DNA of 64,000 nucleotides from assembly GCA_963712465.1 (NCBI GenBank), contig CAVQHY010000004.1, forward strand, positions 496,001 through 560,000, read 5' to 3'. The position numbers were made by a program, and so were the translations under genes. The notes under the pieces are model-generated. The model was given only the letters and a program-made list of their open reading frames with translations, made no database searches and was not told the DNA's origin. This stretch comes from CAVQHY01 sp963712465. Lineage in GTDB: Bacteria; Actinomycetota; Thermoleophilia; Gaiellales; Gaiellaceae. Below, in pieces: positions 51,095-58,666 of the stretch. Numbering within the stretch: position 1 is the first letter of the stretch; every line of letters starts with the position of its first letter.

Positions 51095-52171
51095 ATGACT
51101 CGACGTGCTCGCTTTGTCCTACCGGCCGTGCTCGCTGCGGCTGCCATTGCCGCTGCAGGGTGCGGCGGCGCCGCTTCCGATGCCTCTGGCACCCGATCAG
51201 CCGACATCCGGCCCACGGCCGCGACGCAGGTGGCCCCCGACCAGAGCGGAGACGCGACGCTGGGCGCGGCGTCGGCTCCCCAGGATGACCGGCCCGGCGT
51301 CGCGGATGTCGTCGCGGAGGCGCTCCCGTCGGTCGTCGGAATCCGCGTCCAGACGTCGGACGGCCAGCAGGGCCAGGGGTCCGGTGTGGTCATCGACGGC
51401 GACGGGATCATCCTCACGAACAACCATGTGGTGACGAACGCGGTCAAGCTGGTCGTGTCGTTCAACGACGGCAGCGGCCGCGAGCTCCCCGGCACGGTCG
51501 TGGGCACCGCTCCCGACCGCGACCTGGCCGTCGTCCGGGTCGACGCCAAGGATCTCCGTGCGATCGAGATCGGCAACTCCGCGTCGCTTCGCCTCGGCGA
51601 CGAGGTGATCGCCCTCGGCTACCCGCTTGGGCTCGGAACGACGGTGACGAGGGGAATCGTCTCGGGGCTCCACCGCGAGATCCAGCCCGAGGGCGATGCC
51701 CTCCTTCACGATCTGATCCAGACGGACGCGGCGATCAACCCGGGCAACTCGGGTGGGCCGCTCGTCGACGGGGACGGCCGGCTGGTCGGCCTGAACAGCG
51801 CGGGGACGACGTCCGCGGAGAACATCGGCTTTGCCATCTCAATCGACGGTGCGATCAAAGTGGCGGACGAGATCCTCGCCGGCGGCTACCAGCAGGGCGG
51901 AACCGCCCAGCAGGCCGGTCAGGGCGCCTGGCTCGGAGTCTCGATCGCCGCCGATCAGAACGGTCTCGTCGTCGCGCAGGTCGTGCCCGGTAGCCCGGCC
52001 GAGGCCGCGGGCCTCGAGCAGGGCGACGTCATCGTCGGTCTCGACGGCCGTCAGGTCGCCTCCCCGGACGAGCTCGGCAGCGCGATCGCCGCACATGCGC
52101 CGGGAGATCGAATCGAGCTCCAGCTCGCCGACGGCCGAGCCGTCGACGTCGAGCTCGGCCAGCGACCCTAG
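51095..52171 (+). CDS. Trypsin-like serine protease with PDZ domain, HtrA/DegP family (second copy)
   Basis: A 358-residue protease with a lipoprotein-type signal (AAAAIAAAGCGG). Triad: His in LTNNHVVTNAV, Asp in DRDLAVVRVD and Ser in INPGNSGGPLVD. One PDZ domain follows (about 265-358, with GLEQGDVIVGLDG). It lacks the long proline-rich linker of the copy at 48896. The two probably arose by duplication. AAAGGAGAG precedes the ATG; the 207-bp gap to the divergent DUF6325-like gene must hold both promoters. Confidence 0.92.
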   Translation: MTRRARFVLPAVLAAAAIAAAGCGGAASDASGTRSADIRPTAATQVAPDQSGDATLGAASAPQDDRPGVADVVAEALPSVVGIRVQTSDGQQGQGSGVVIDGDGIILTNNHVVTNAVKLVVSFNDGSGRELPGTVVGTAPDRDLAVVRVDAKDLRAIEIGNSASLRLGDEVIALGYPLGLGTTVTRGIVSGLHREIQPEGDALLHDLIQTDAAINPGNSGGPLVDGDGRLVGLNSAGTTSAENIGFAISIDGAIKVADEILAGGYQQGGTAQQAGQGAWLGVSIAADQNGLVVAQVVPGSPAEAAGLEQGDVIVGLDGRQVASPDELGSAIAAHAPGDRIELQLADGRAVDVELGQRP

Positions 52172-52195
52172 CCGGTCGCCCTAACCCGAACGGTC

Positions 52196-52242
52196 TCGAA
52201 GGGACATGCCCCGGGGTCAGACCCCGGGGCATGTCCCTTCGA
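52196..52242. terminator. Large palindrome, probable bidirectional terminator (GGGGTCAGACCCC core)
   Basis: A perfect 23-bp stem around a single A, left arm beginning TCGAAGGGACATG. It lies between the convergent HtrA and NudC genes, 24 bp and 26 bp from their stops. It is the longest member of the GGGG(A/T)CAG(G/A)CCCC repeat family in the window. Confidence 0.68.
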
Positions 52243-52268
52243 GCGAGTGGTGGTGGAGCTCGCTGCCG

Positions 52269-53030
52269 CTAGCCGGCTCGCGCTCTCCAGTCGTCGATCA
52301 GTCTCCTTGCGATCGAGAGTGGCGGCGGAACAAGGGGAAGATCATCCGGCGGGTACCAGCCCGCGTCGAGGATCTCCTCCTCCTCGACGTCGATCTCCCC
52401 GCCCGCGTACTCGGCCGTGAAGCCGATCATCAGGGAGTGTGGGAAGGGCCACGGCTGGCTCCCGAAGTAGCGGACGTCGCGGACTTCGATCCCCGTCTCC
52501 TCGCGCACCTCGCGCACGACTGCCTCCTCGAGCGACTCGCCGGGCTCCACGAAGCCGGCGACGCAGCTGTACATCGGCTCGGGGAAGCCGCGTCCGCGGG
52601 CCAGCAGCGCCTCGTGGCCGCGGCGCACGAGGACGATCACCGCGGGCGAGAGCCGGGGGAAGGCGAGGTGTCCGCAGGAGGGGCACGACCGTGCCCGCTG
52701 ACCCGCGAGCGGCTCGGTCGGCGTGCCGCACGCCCCGCAAAAGCGATGCGCTCGCTCCCACTCGACGATCTGCACGGCTCGTCCTGCCACGGCCCAGATC
52801 TCCTCGTCGATAACGCCGTAGAGCCCGCGAAGACCCTGGAGCTCCTCGTCGTCGCCGGCCGCCGTCGCGAAGCAGTCGACTCCCTCGAGGGCGCCGAGGT
52901 AGAGCAGCCCGTCCGCCTCGATCGCAACCTCCTCGCGAACGACGACGTCGGTGCCACGACAGGCGAAGACCCAGGCGCGCTCGACGCGGAGCCCGGGCGG
53001 GTCGATTCCGGGATGAAAGGAAGGGGCCAC
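52269..53030 (-). CDS. nudC: NAD+ diphosphatase / NADH pyrophosphatase
   Basis: A 253-residue Nudix hydrolase. The zinc ribbon FCGACG...SCPSCGH lies at about residues 97-122, the Nudix box GFVEPGESLEEAVVREVREE at about 155-175, and the NADH-pyrophosphatase marker SQPWPFPHSLM follows. This combination is diagnostic for NudC, which cleaves NAD(H) into NMN and AMP and can remove NAD caps from RNA. The start lies in the 55-bp gap to the divergent cupin gene. Confidence 0.93.
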   Translation of the reverse strand: MAPSFHPGIDPPGLRVERAWVFACRGTDVVVREEVAIEADGLLYLGALEGVDCFATAAGDDEELQGLRGLYGVIDEEIWAVAGRAVQIVEWERAHRFCGACGTPTEPLAGQRARSCPSCGHLAFPRLSPAVIVLVRRGHEALLARGRGFPEPMYSCVAGFVEPGESLEEAVVREVREETGIEVRDVRYFGSQPWPFPHSLMIGFTAEYAGGEIDVEEEEILDAGWYPPDDLPLVPPPLSIARRLIDDWRARAG

Positions 53031-53085
53031 CGATTCAGTATCGCCACGCTGAGGGTCGGAGCGGACGCCCGTCTACGATTGACCC

Positions 53086-53526
53086 GTGCTCGTGATCCGC
53101 GGCGCCGACGAGGAACGTGTGACGTGGCGTCCGGGCACGAAGGCGCGCCTGCTCGCGGGAAGCCAGCTCGGCAGCGAGGCCGTCTGCGTGCTCGAGCAGT
53201 GGCATGAGCCGGGCGGAGGTGCGCCGACTCATCGCCACCGGGGCGTCGAGGAGGCAGTCGTGCTCCTCGAGGGTGAGGCGGAGTTCTGGGTCGAGTCCGA
53301 GCGCGAGGGCGTTGTCGGCGTGGCCACGGTCGTCGTCCCGCCCGGTCTGTGGCATGGGTTTCGCAATACCGGCAAGGGGCCACTCCACGTCCTCGCCGTC
53401 TTTCCGGTGGCCGACCCCCCCGTGGAGTACGCGGCCGAGCCCGGGACCGTGCTGGCCATCGCCGGCGAGGGTGGCGTGCGCCGGGACGCTCACCGCGTCG
53501 TGCGAGTCGATTCAGACGCCCGGTGA
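53086..53526 (+). CDS. Cupin domain-containing protein
   Basis: A 146-residue single-domain cupin. WHEPGGGAPTHRHRGVEEAVVLLEG carries the HxHx4E metal motif in pieces (PTHRHRGVEEA), and VVPPGLWHGFRNTG is the second motif with a His. Divergent from NudC and 138 bp before the CoxD-like gene. Substrate unknown; similar in size and style to the cupin at 11974 but only distantly related. Confidence 0.8.
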   Translation: MLVIRGADEERVTWRPGTKARLLAGSQLGSEAVCVLEQWHEPGGGAPTHRHRGVEEAVVLLEGEAEFWVESEREGVVGVATVVVPPGLWHGFRNTGKGPLHVLAVFPVADPPVEYAAEPGTVLAIAGEGGVRRDAHRVVRVDSDAR

Positions 53527-53664
53527 GGCTTGACGGCGTCCAACCGGCCAGGCGGGCCGGCCCGCGGTCACGAGGTGCGCCTCCAGGGCGGCGACTCGAC
53601 GACCGAGATCTTTTCGTAGAACCCTCGACGCCAGGGCTGGTCTGGGCATGCGTAGACTTGGCCT

Positions 53665-54546
53665 GTGGCCATCGAGACCATCGACGAACTCGAACGCTCG
53701 CTTCAGGCCGCCTCGTACCTGCCCGACCGGGGGCTCTCGACGGCGCTCTTCCTCGCGCTCAAGCTCGAAAAACCGCTTCTCCTCGAGGGCGAGGCGGGCG
53801 TCGGCAAGACCGAGGCGTCGAAGGCGATCTCGCGCGCGCTCGGCGCGCGGCTGATCCGCCTCCAGTGCTACGAGGGGCTCGACGTCGCCCACGCCGTGTA
53901 CGAGTGGAACTACTCGCGCCAGCTCCTCCACATCCGCGCCGCGCAGGAGGGGACGGTCGACGAGCAGGAGCTCTTCGGCCCGGAGTTTCTGATTCGCCGG
54001 CCGCTGCTCGAGGCGATCGAGAGCGAGGAGCCGGTCGTGCTCCTGATCGACGAGATCGACCGCGCCGACGACGAGTTCGAGGCGTTCCTGCTCGAGATCC
54101 TCTCCGACTTCCAGATCACGATTCCCGAGATCGGGACGATCTCCGCAACGCGCCGTCCGGTCGTGATCCTCACGTCGAACCGCACCCGCGAGCTCCACGA
54201 CGCGCTCAAGCGGCGGTGCCTCTTTCACTGGATCGGCCACCCGTCGCTCGAGCGCGAGATCGAGATCGTGCTCCTGCGGGTGCCGGGCATCCCCGAGCGC
54301 CTGGCCGAGCAGGTGGCGCGCTTCGTCGAAGGGCTGCGCCGCCTCGACCTGGCGAAGCCGCCCGGGGTCGCCGAGACGATCGACTGGGCCCATGCGCTAG
54401 CCGCGCTCGGGACCGCCGAGCTCGACGCCGAGGTCGTCGAGTCGACCCTCGGCTCGGTGCTCAAGTACCACGAGGATTTCGAGTCGGTCCGTGACGAGCA
54501 CCTGAACGAGCTCGTCGCCGAGGCTCGGGCCGCCGGTGCCCGCTGA
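53665..54546 (+). CDS. MoxR-like AAA+ ATPase, CoxD type
   Basis: A 293-residue ATPase. Walker A is LLLEGEAGVGKTEASKAIS, Walker B is VVLLIDEIDRADDEFEAFLLE and sensor 1 is VVILTSNRTRELHDALKRRC. Lengths and motifs match CoxD, the ATPase needed to assemble the CuSMo centre of aerobic CO dehydrogenase and of related molybdenum hydroxylases. The CoxE-like VWA gene follows with an 11-bp overlap and XdhC-like genes come after it. No structural hydroxylase genes are in the window. Confidence 0.88.
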   Translation: MAIETIDELERSLQAASYLPDRGLSTALFLALKLEKPLLLEGEAGVGKTEASKAISRALGARLIRLQCYEGLDVAHAVYEWNYSRQLLHIRAAQEGTVDEQELFGPEFLIRRPLLEAIESEEPVVLLIDEIDRADDEFEAFLLEILSDFQITIPEIGTISATRRPVVILTSNRTRELHDALKRRCLFHWIGHPSLEREIEIVLLRVPGIPERLAEQVARFVEGLRRLDLAKPPGVAETIDWAHALAALGTAELDAEVVESTLGSVLKYHEDFESVRDEHLNELVAEARAAGAR

Positions 54547-55666
54547 GCCTCTCGTCCGCCACGTCGTCACGTTCGGGCGGATCCTCCGCGAGGCCGGGCT
54601 GGAGGTCGGCCCGGGGCGTCTCGCCGACGCGCTGACGGGCCTTGACAAGGTCGACATCGCGCGCCAGGACGACGTCTACTGGACGCTCCGCTCGACGATC
54701 GTGTCGCACGAGGACGAGATCGAGCCGTTCGACCGTGCCTTCAACGCGTGGTTTCTGCGCTCGCCCGTCGTACCGGTGCGGCGGGCAGCGGACGGTGTCG
54801 AGGTCGTCGAGCTCCTGCGCAAGCGCGACGCGAAGGAGCGAAAGCCCGGCGAGGGCGAGGAGGGCGAGGAGTCGCAGGCGGGCGGTTTCTCCGCCGACGA
54901 GGTGTTGCGCGCGAAGGACTTCGCCGCCATGACCCCGGAGGAGTTCGCCCGGGTGCGCAAGCTGATCCAGCAGTGTGCCGCGGCGCGTCCACGACGGCGC
55001 TCACGGCGGCTTCGGCCGCACCACCGCGGCTACGACCTCGATCTGCGCAGGCTCGTGCGCCGGTCGCTCGGGACGGGCGGCGACCCGATCGATCGCGCGT
55101 TTCGCGAGCGGATGCTGAAGCCGCGGAAGCTCGTGCTCCTCTGCGACGTGTCCGGCTCGATGGAGCAGTACACACGGGCGCTGCTCCTGTTCCTGCACGG
55201 AGCGGTCGGCTCCGGCAAGGGCGTCGAGGCGTTCGCGTTCGGCACGCGGCTGACCAGGCTCACCCCCGAGCTCGAGTCGAAGGATCCCGAGGCCGCGCTC
55301 GAGGCGGCCACCCGCCGGGTCGTCGACTGGTCAGGAGGGACGCGGATCGGCGCGTCGCTCAAGCATTTCAACGACGAGTGGGGGAGGCGCGCGCTGACGC
55401 GCGGAGCGGTGGTCGTCATCCTCTCGGACGGCTGGGAGCGTCAGGATGCCGTTCTCGTCGGTCAGGAGATGGCGAGGCTCTCACGACAGGCCTTCGCGGT
55501 CGTCTGGGTCAACCCGCTCAAGGGCAACCCGGAGTACCAGCCGCTCGCCGGGGGGATGCGCGCGGCGCTTCCGTACATCGACCGCTTCATCTCGGGGCAC
55601 AATCTCGAGAGCCTCGAGGAGCTGGCCGAGGTCGTGCAGGGGATCGAAAGGAGGCATGCGGCATGA
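54536..55666 (+). CDS. VWA domain-containing protein, CoxE type
   Basis: A 376-residue protein. The N-terminal part (FGRILREAGLEVGPGRLADAL) is typical of CoxE. A basic linker (about 140-165, RPRRRSRRLRPH) precedes a VWA domain with the MIDAS sequence LLCDVSGSMEQYTRAL and IGASLKHFN. Together with the CoxD-like ATPase it is expected to mature a molybdenum hydroxylase active site. The GTG start overlaps the coxD-like gene; the stop is followed by a G-rich repeat region. Confidence 0.87.
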   Translation: MPAEPLVRHVVTFGRILREAGLEVGPGRLADALTGLDKVDIARQDDVYWTLRSTIVSHEDEIEPFDRAFNAWFLRSPVVPVRRAADGVEVVELLRKRDAKERKPGEGEEGEESQAGGFSADEVLRAKDFAAMTPEEFARVRKLIQQCAAARPRRRSRRLRPHHRGYDLDLRRLVRRSLGTGGDPIDRAFRERMLKPRKLVLLCDVSGSMEQYTRALLLFLHGAVGSGKGVEAFAFGTRLTRLTPELESKDPEAALEAATRRVVDWSGGTRIGASLKHFNDEWGRRALTRGAVVVILSDGWERQDAVLVGQEMARLSRQAFAVVWVNPLKGNPEYQPLAGGMRAALPYIDRFISGHNLESLEELAEVVQGIERRHAA

Positions 55667-55697
55667 GGGGATGCGCCCGGTGGGGCCGCGCCCGGCA

Positions 55698-55750
55698 GGG
55701 CGTGGGGTGGGCTGGTGGGAGTTCGATCAGCGGGGGTGGGGTGGTGGGAG
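55698..55750 (+). repeat. G-rich repeat, two units
   Basis: A diverged unit (55698-55721, GTGGGGTGGGCTGGTGGGAG within it) is followed by the exact 19-mer GGGGGTGGGGTGGTGGGAG at 55732-55750. The GGGAG end lies 4 nt from the ATG at 55755. Confidence 0.7.
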
Positions 55751-55754
55751 TGCC

Positions 55755-56066
55755 ATGAAGGAGGTTCTGGCTGATGTCAAGCGGTGGCGCGAGGAGGGGC
55801 AGCAGGTCGCGATCGCGACCGTGGTCGCCACGCGGAGGAGCGCGCCGCGCCCGATCGGCTCGAAGCTCGCCGTGTCGGAGCGAGGTGCGATGTCCGGCTC
55901 GGTCTCCGGGGGCTGCGTCGAGAGCGACGTCTTCGTCGCCGCCGAGGAGGTGATCGCGTCGGGCGCGCCGCGGATGCTCTCGTACGGGATCTCCGACGAG
56001 GAAGGCTGGAACGTCGGCCTCCCGTGCGGCGGCGAGATCGACGTCTGGGTGGAGCGGCTCGAGTGA
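55755..56066 (+). CDS. XdhC/CoxF N-terminal-type domain protein (split XdhC, part 1)
   Basis: A 103-residue protein equal to the XdhC_CoxI N-terminal domain: ATVVATRRSAPRPIGSKLAV, MSGSVSGGCVESDVFVAA and GLPCGGEIDVWVE, with the conserved Cys residues in GGCVE and PCGGE. In full-length XdhC these residues help bind and sulfurate the molybdenum cofactor. The C-terminal Rossmann domain is encoded by the next gene, so the protein is split into two. The start follows an exact copy of the G-rich repeat. Confidence 0.85.
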   Translation: MKEVLADVKRWREEGQQVAIATVVATRRSAPRPIGSKLAVSERGAMSGSVSGGCVESDVFVAAEEVIASGAPRMLSYGISDEEGWNVGLPCGGEIDVWVERLE

Positions 56067-56086
56067 GGGGCCGTGCCCGGCTCGGC

Positions 56087-56105
56087 GGGGGTGGGGTGGT
56101 GGGAG
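56087..56105 (+). repeat. G-rich repeat, exact 19-mer
   Basis: GGGGGTGGGGTGGTGGGAG, identical to 55732-55750 and 47876-47894. It ends 4 nt before the GTG at 56110 and separates the two halves of the split XdhC. Confidence 0.75.
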
Positions 56106-56109
56106 AAAC

Positions 56110-56865
56110 GTGAAGAGCGCGCTCACCGACCGTCTGTTCGAGTCGATCGAACGGGAGGAGGAGCGGTGCGTCCTCTTCACCGTCGTCGAGGGGGAGCCGC
56201 TCGGCGCGAAGCTGCTCGTCTTCGAGTCGGGCGAGGTGGTCGGCGACGACCCGCTCTCCCTCGTCGGGCTCGCAGACGACTTGATCCGCGCTGCGCGCAG
56301 CAAGGTCTTCGAGCACGAGGAGCGCAAGATCTTCGCCGAGATCTTCGGGCCGCCGCCCCGCCTCCTCGTCTACGGGGCAGTCGACTCCGCGGACGCGCTT
56401 TGCGCCGCGGCGAAGGTGCTCGGCTGGCACACGATCGTCGCCGACGCGCGCGGCATGTTCGCCACGAAGGAGCGGCTTCCCCACGCCGACGAGATCGTCG
56501 TCGCGTGGCCCGAGGAGACGTTCGAGCGCGTGCAGCCGGACCACGCCACCGCCGTGGTCGTCCTGACCCACGACGACAAGTTCGACGTGCCGGCGCTGTC
56601 CGCGGCGGTGCGGACGGAGGCGTTCTACATCGGCGCGCTCGGCTCCCGCCGAAACCAGGAGCGCCGACGGGAGAAGCTCCTGGAGGCCGGAGTCTCGGAG
56701 GAGGAGTTCGCCAGGATCTCGGGGCCGTGCGGTCTCGACATCGGCGCGGAGACTCCGGCCGAGACCGGAATATCGATCCTCGCCGAGGCGCTCGCGATCC
56801 GGGCGGGCCGGGACGGCGGTAGGCTCCGCGATGCCAAGGGCCGTATCCATGTCGAAGTCACCTGA
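56110..56865 (+). CDS. XdhC Rossmann-domain protein (split XdhC, part 2)
   Basis: A 251-residue protein. The N-terminal 85 residues form an XdhC-like domain (CVLFTVVEGEPLGAKLLV, KVFEHEERKIFAEIF). From about 88 the C-terminal NAD-binding-like domain begins (RLLVYGAVDSADALCAAAKVLGW, AVVVLTHDDKFDVPAL, YIGALGSRRNQERRREKL, GLDIGAETPAETGISILAEAL). This is the standard XdhC C-terminal half. With the preceding small gene it makes a complete XdhC. It suggests that a xanthine or CO dehydrogenase-type enzyme is encoded nearby or elsewhere. Confidence 0.88.
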   Translation: MKSALTDRLFESIEREEERCVLFTVVEGEPLGAKLLVFESGEVVGDDPLSLVGLADDLIRAARSKVFEHEERKIFAEIFGPPPRLLVYGAVDSADALCAAAKVLGWHTIVADARGMFATKERLPHADEIVVAWPEETFERVQPDHATAVVVLTHDDKFDVPALSAAVRTEAFYIGALGSRRNQERRREKLLEAGVSEEEFARISGPCGLDIGAETPAETGISILAEALAIRAGRDGGRLRDAKGRIHVEVT

Positions 56866-56945
56866 GAGCGGGACGTCGTGACGAAGAAGCTCGCATGTGG
56901 AGACCTCGTCGTTGGTCAGCGGCTTGAACCACGGAGCTCGTCCTC

Positions 56946-56971
56946 GGGGACATGTCCCGGGGACTGTCCCC
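56946..56971. repeat. GC-rich palindromic repeat, partial copy
   Basis: GGGGACATGTCCCGGGG followed by ACTGTCCCC, a partial member of the GGGGACAGGCCCC family. It lies in the 178-bp gap between the XdhC half and the SMP-30 gene. Confidence 0.5.
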
Positions 56972-57043
56972 CTCGCTGGGCGTCTCGCGTCGACTAGACT
57001 CGCCTCGCTTCCGCCCCGCAGGCACGAAAGGAGCGAGACCCGT

Positions 57044-57961
57044 ATGGGGATCCAGGCGAAATCGCCGGTCATCTACGAGCTCGTCGAGGAGGGCTCCTCG
57101 GTCGAGCAGGTCGCGACCGGCTTCACCTTCACCGAGGGCCCGATCTGGGTCAAGGAGGGCGGCTACCTGCTCTTCAGCGACATGCCTGGGGACGTTCGGC
57201 GCAAGTGGAGCCCGGAGGGTGGCGTCGTCGAGACGATGCGCCCGGCGAACAAGTGCAACGGGATGACGCTCGAGGCGGACGGCAGCCTCCTCGTCTGCGA
57301 GCACTCCACGAGCTCGGTGGTACGCGAGACGCTCGCGGGCGACGGTACGGCGGCGAGTCGCGAGACGATCGCGACCCACTACGGGGGCAAGGAGCTCAAC
57401 TCGCCGAACGACGTCATCGTCGGCGACGACGGCTCGATCTACTTCTCCGACCCCTGGTACGGGCGCATGCCGGGGTTCGGGCTCGAGCGAGAGCGCGACA
57501 TCGACATCTGCGGCGTGTACCGGATCCCGCCGGGCGGCGGCGACGTCGAGCTCCTCCTCGACGACTTCGACATGCCGAACGGGCTCTGCTTCTCGCCCGA
57601 CCGGACGCTCATGTACATCAACGACACCCCGCGGGCCCACATCCGGGTCTTCGACGTCCGCTCGGACGGGACACTCGCCGACGCCGGGATGTTCTTCGAC
57701 GGCGTCGGCACCGGAGTGATCGAGGAAGGCATACCGGACGGGATGAAGTGCGACGAGGACGGCAACGTCTGGGTCACAGGCCCCGGCGGCGTCTGGGTGA
57801 TCTCGCCGGAGGGCGAGCACCTCGGGGTCGTCGAGGTGCCCGAGAACGTCGGCAACCTCACCTGGGGCGACGCCGACTGGAAGACGCTCTACGTGCCGAG
57901 CTCGAGCTCGCTCTACCGCATCCGCACGAAGCTCGCCGGCGACCGGCAGGTCTACCACTAG
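57044..57961 (+). CDS. SMP-30/gluconolactonase/LRE family protein
   Basis: A 305-residue six-bladed beta-propeller lactonase-like protein. TFTEGPIWVKEGGYLLFSD carries the metal-binding Glu, KELNSPNDVIVGDDGSIYFSD the Asn, and FDMPNGLCFSPDRTLMYIND the second Asn and Asp. This is the usual set of one Glu, two Asn and one Asp. AAAGGAG precedes the ATG. It hydrolyses aldonolactones or similar lactones and would serve the sugar-oxidation enzymes of the region. An isochorismatase-like gene follows 8 bp later. Confidence 0.88.
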   Translation: MGIQAKSPVIYELVEEGSSVEQVATGFTFTEGPIWVKEGGYLLFSDMPGDVRRKWSPEGGVVETMRPANKCNGMTLEADGSLLVCEHSTSSVVRETLAGDGTAASRETIATHYGGKELNSPNDVIVGDDGSIYFSDPWYGRMPGFGLERERDIDICGVYRIPPGGGDVELLLDDFDMPNGLCFSPDRTLMYINDTPRAHIRVFDVRSDGTLADAGMFFDGVGTGVIEEGIPDGMKCDEDGNVWVTGPGGVWVISPEGEHLGVVEVPENVGNLTWGDADWKTLYVPSSSSLYRIRTKLAGDRQVYH

Positions 57962-57969
57962 GAGCCGTC

Positions 57970-58662
57970 ATGAAGAGGATCGACCCGAAGACCTCGGCCC
58001 TGATCGTCCAGGACCTCCAGAACGACGTGATCATGGCCGGAGGCGCGTTCTGCGGCGATCCCGGCCCGGCCGAGCACGCGAAATCCCAGAACGTCGTGGC
58101 CAACGTGAAGAAGCTGGCGGCGGCCGCCCGTGAGAAGGGCATGCCGGTCATCCACGTCTGGTACGTCGTCGAGAAGGGCGCCCCGGGGCTGAAGCAGAAC
58201 GCGCCGCTCTTCCAGGCTGTCAAGGCAACGAACGGAATCGTCCGCGGTACCTGGGGGGCCGCCCCCGTGGAGGGGCTCGAGCCGAAGAAGGGGGACCTGA
58301 TCGTCGAGAAGATGCGCATGTGCGCCTTCACCGACACGAGCCTCGAGCAGCTCCTCAAGGGTCACGGCGTCGAGCGGCTCGTGATCACCGGCGCCTGGAC
58401 GAACTTCTCGATCGAGCACACCGCCCGCACGGGCGCCGACCTCGGCTATGCCTGCACGGTCATCTCCGACGCGACGTCGACGATCAACGACGAGTGGCAG
58501 CACGCGGCGCTGAACTACGCGCTCGTGAACATCGCCGAGGTGGGAACGACAGAGGAGGCGCTGCGGGCGCTCGGCGCCGGTCGGAAGGCGACCCGGAGGC
58601 CTGGCAGCCGGCTCCGGGCCAAACCCGCCGCGAGGACGCGCAAGACCGGCGCGAAGACCTAG
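57970..58662 (+). CDS. Isochorismatase family cysteine hydrolase-like protein (nucleophile Cys replaced by Ser)
   Basis: A 230-residue protein of the isochorismatase/nicotinamidase fold. The Asp is in ALIVQDLQND (about residue 15) and the Lys in LIVEKMRM (about 118). At the nucleophile position, where relatives have TNxCVExTAR, this protein has ITGAWTNFSIEHTARTG, that is Ser instead of Cys. PhzD-type isochorismatases also lack the Cys and still work, so it may hydrolyse a vinyl ether. The last 30 residues are Lys/Arg-rich. It lies between the SMP-30 and alcohol dehydrogenase genes. Confidence 0.85.
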   Translation: MKRIDPKTSALIVQDLQNDVIMAGGAFCGDPGPAEHAKSQNVVANVKKLAAAAREKGMPVIHVWYVVEKGAPGLKQNAPLFQAVKATNGIVRGTWGAAPVEGLEPKKGDLIVEKMRMCAFTDTSLEQLLKGHGVERLVITGAWTNFSIEHTARTGADLGYACTVISDATSTINDEWQHAALNYALVNIAEVGTTEEALRALGAGRKATRRPGSRLRAKPAARTRKTGAKT

Positions 58663-58666
58663 CCGC

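Noticed and set aside
13435..52242. CRISPR-like or origin-like repeat arrays
   Set aside because: The palindromic repeats are single dispersed units without regular spacers, cas genes or DnaA-box clusters.
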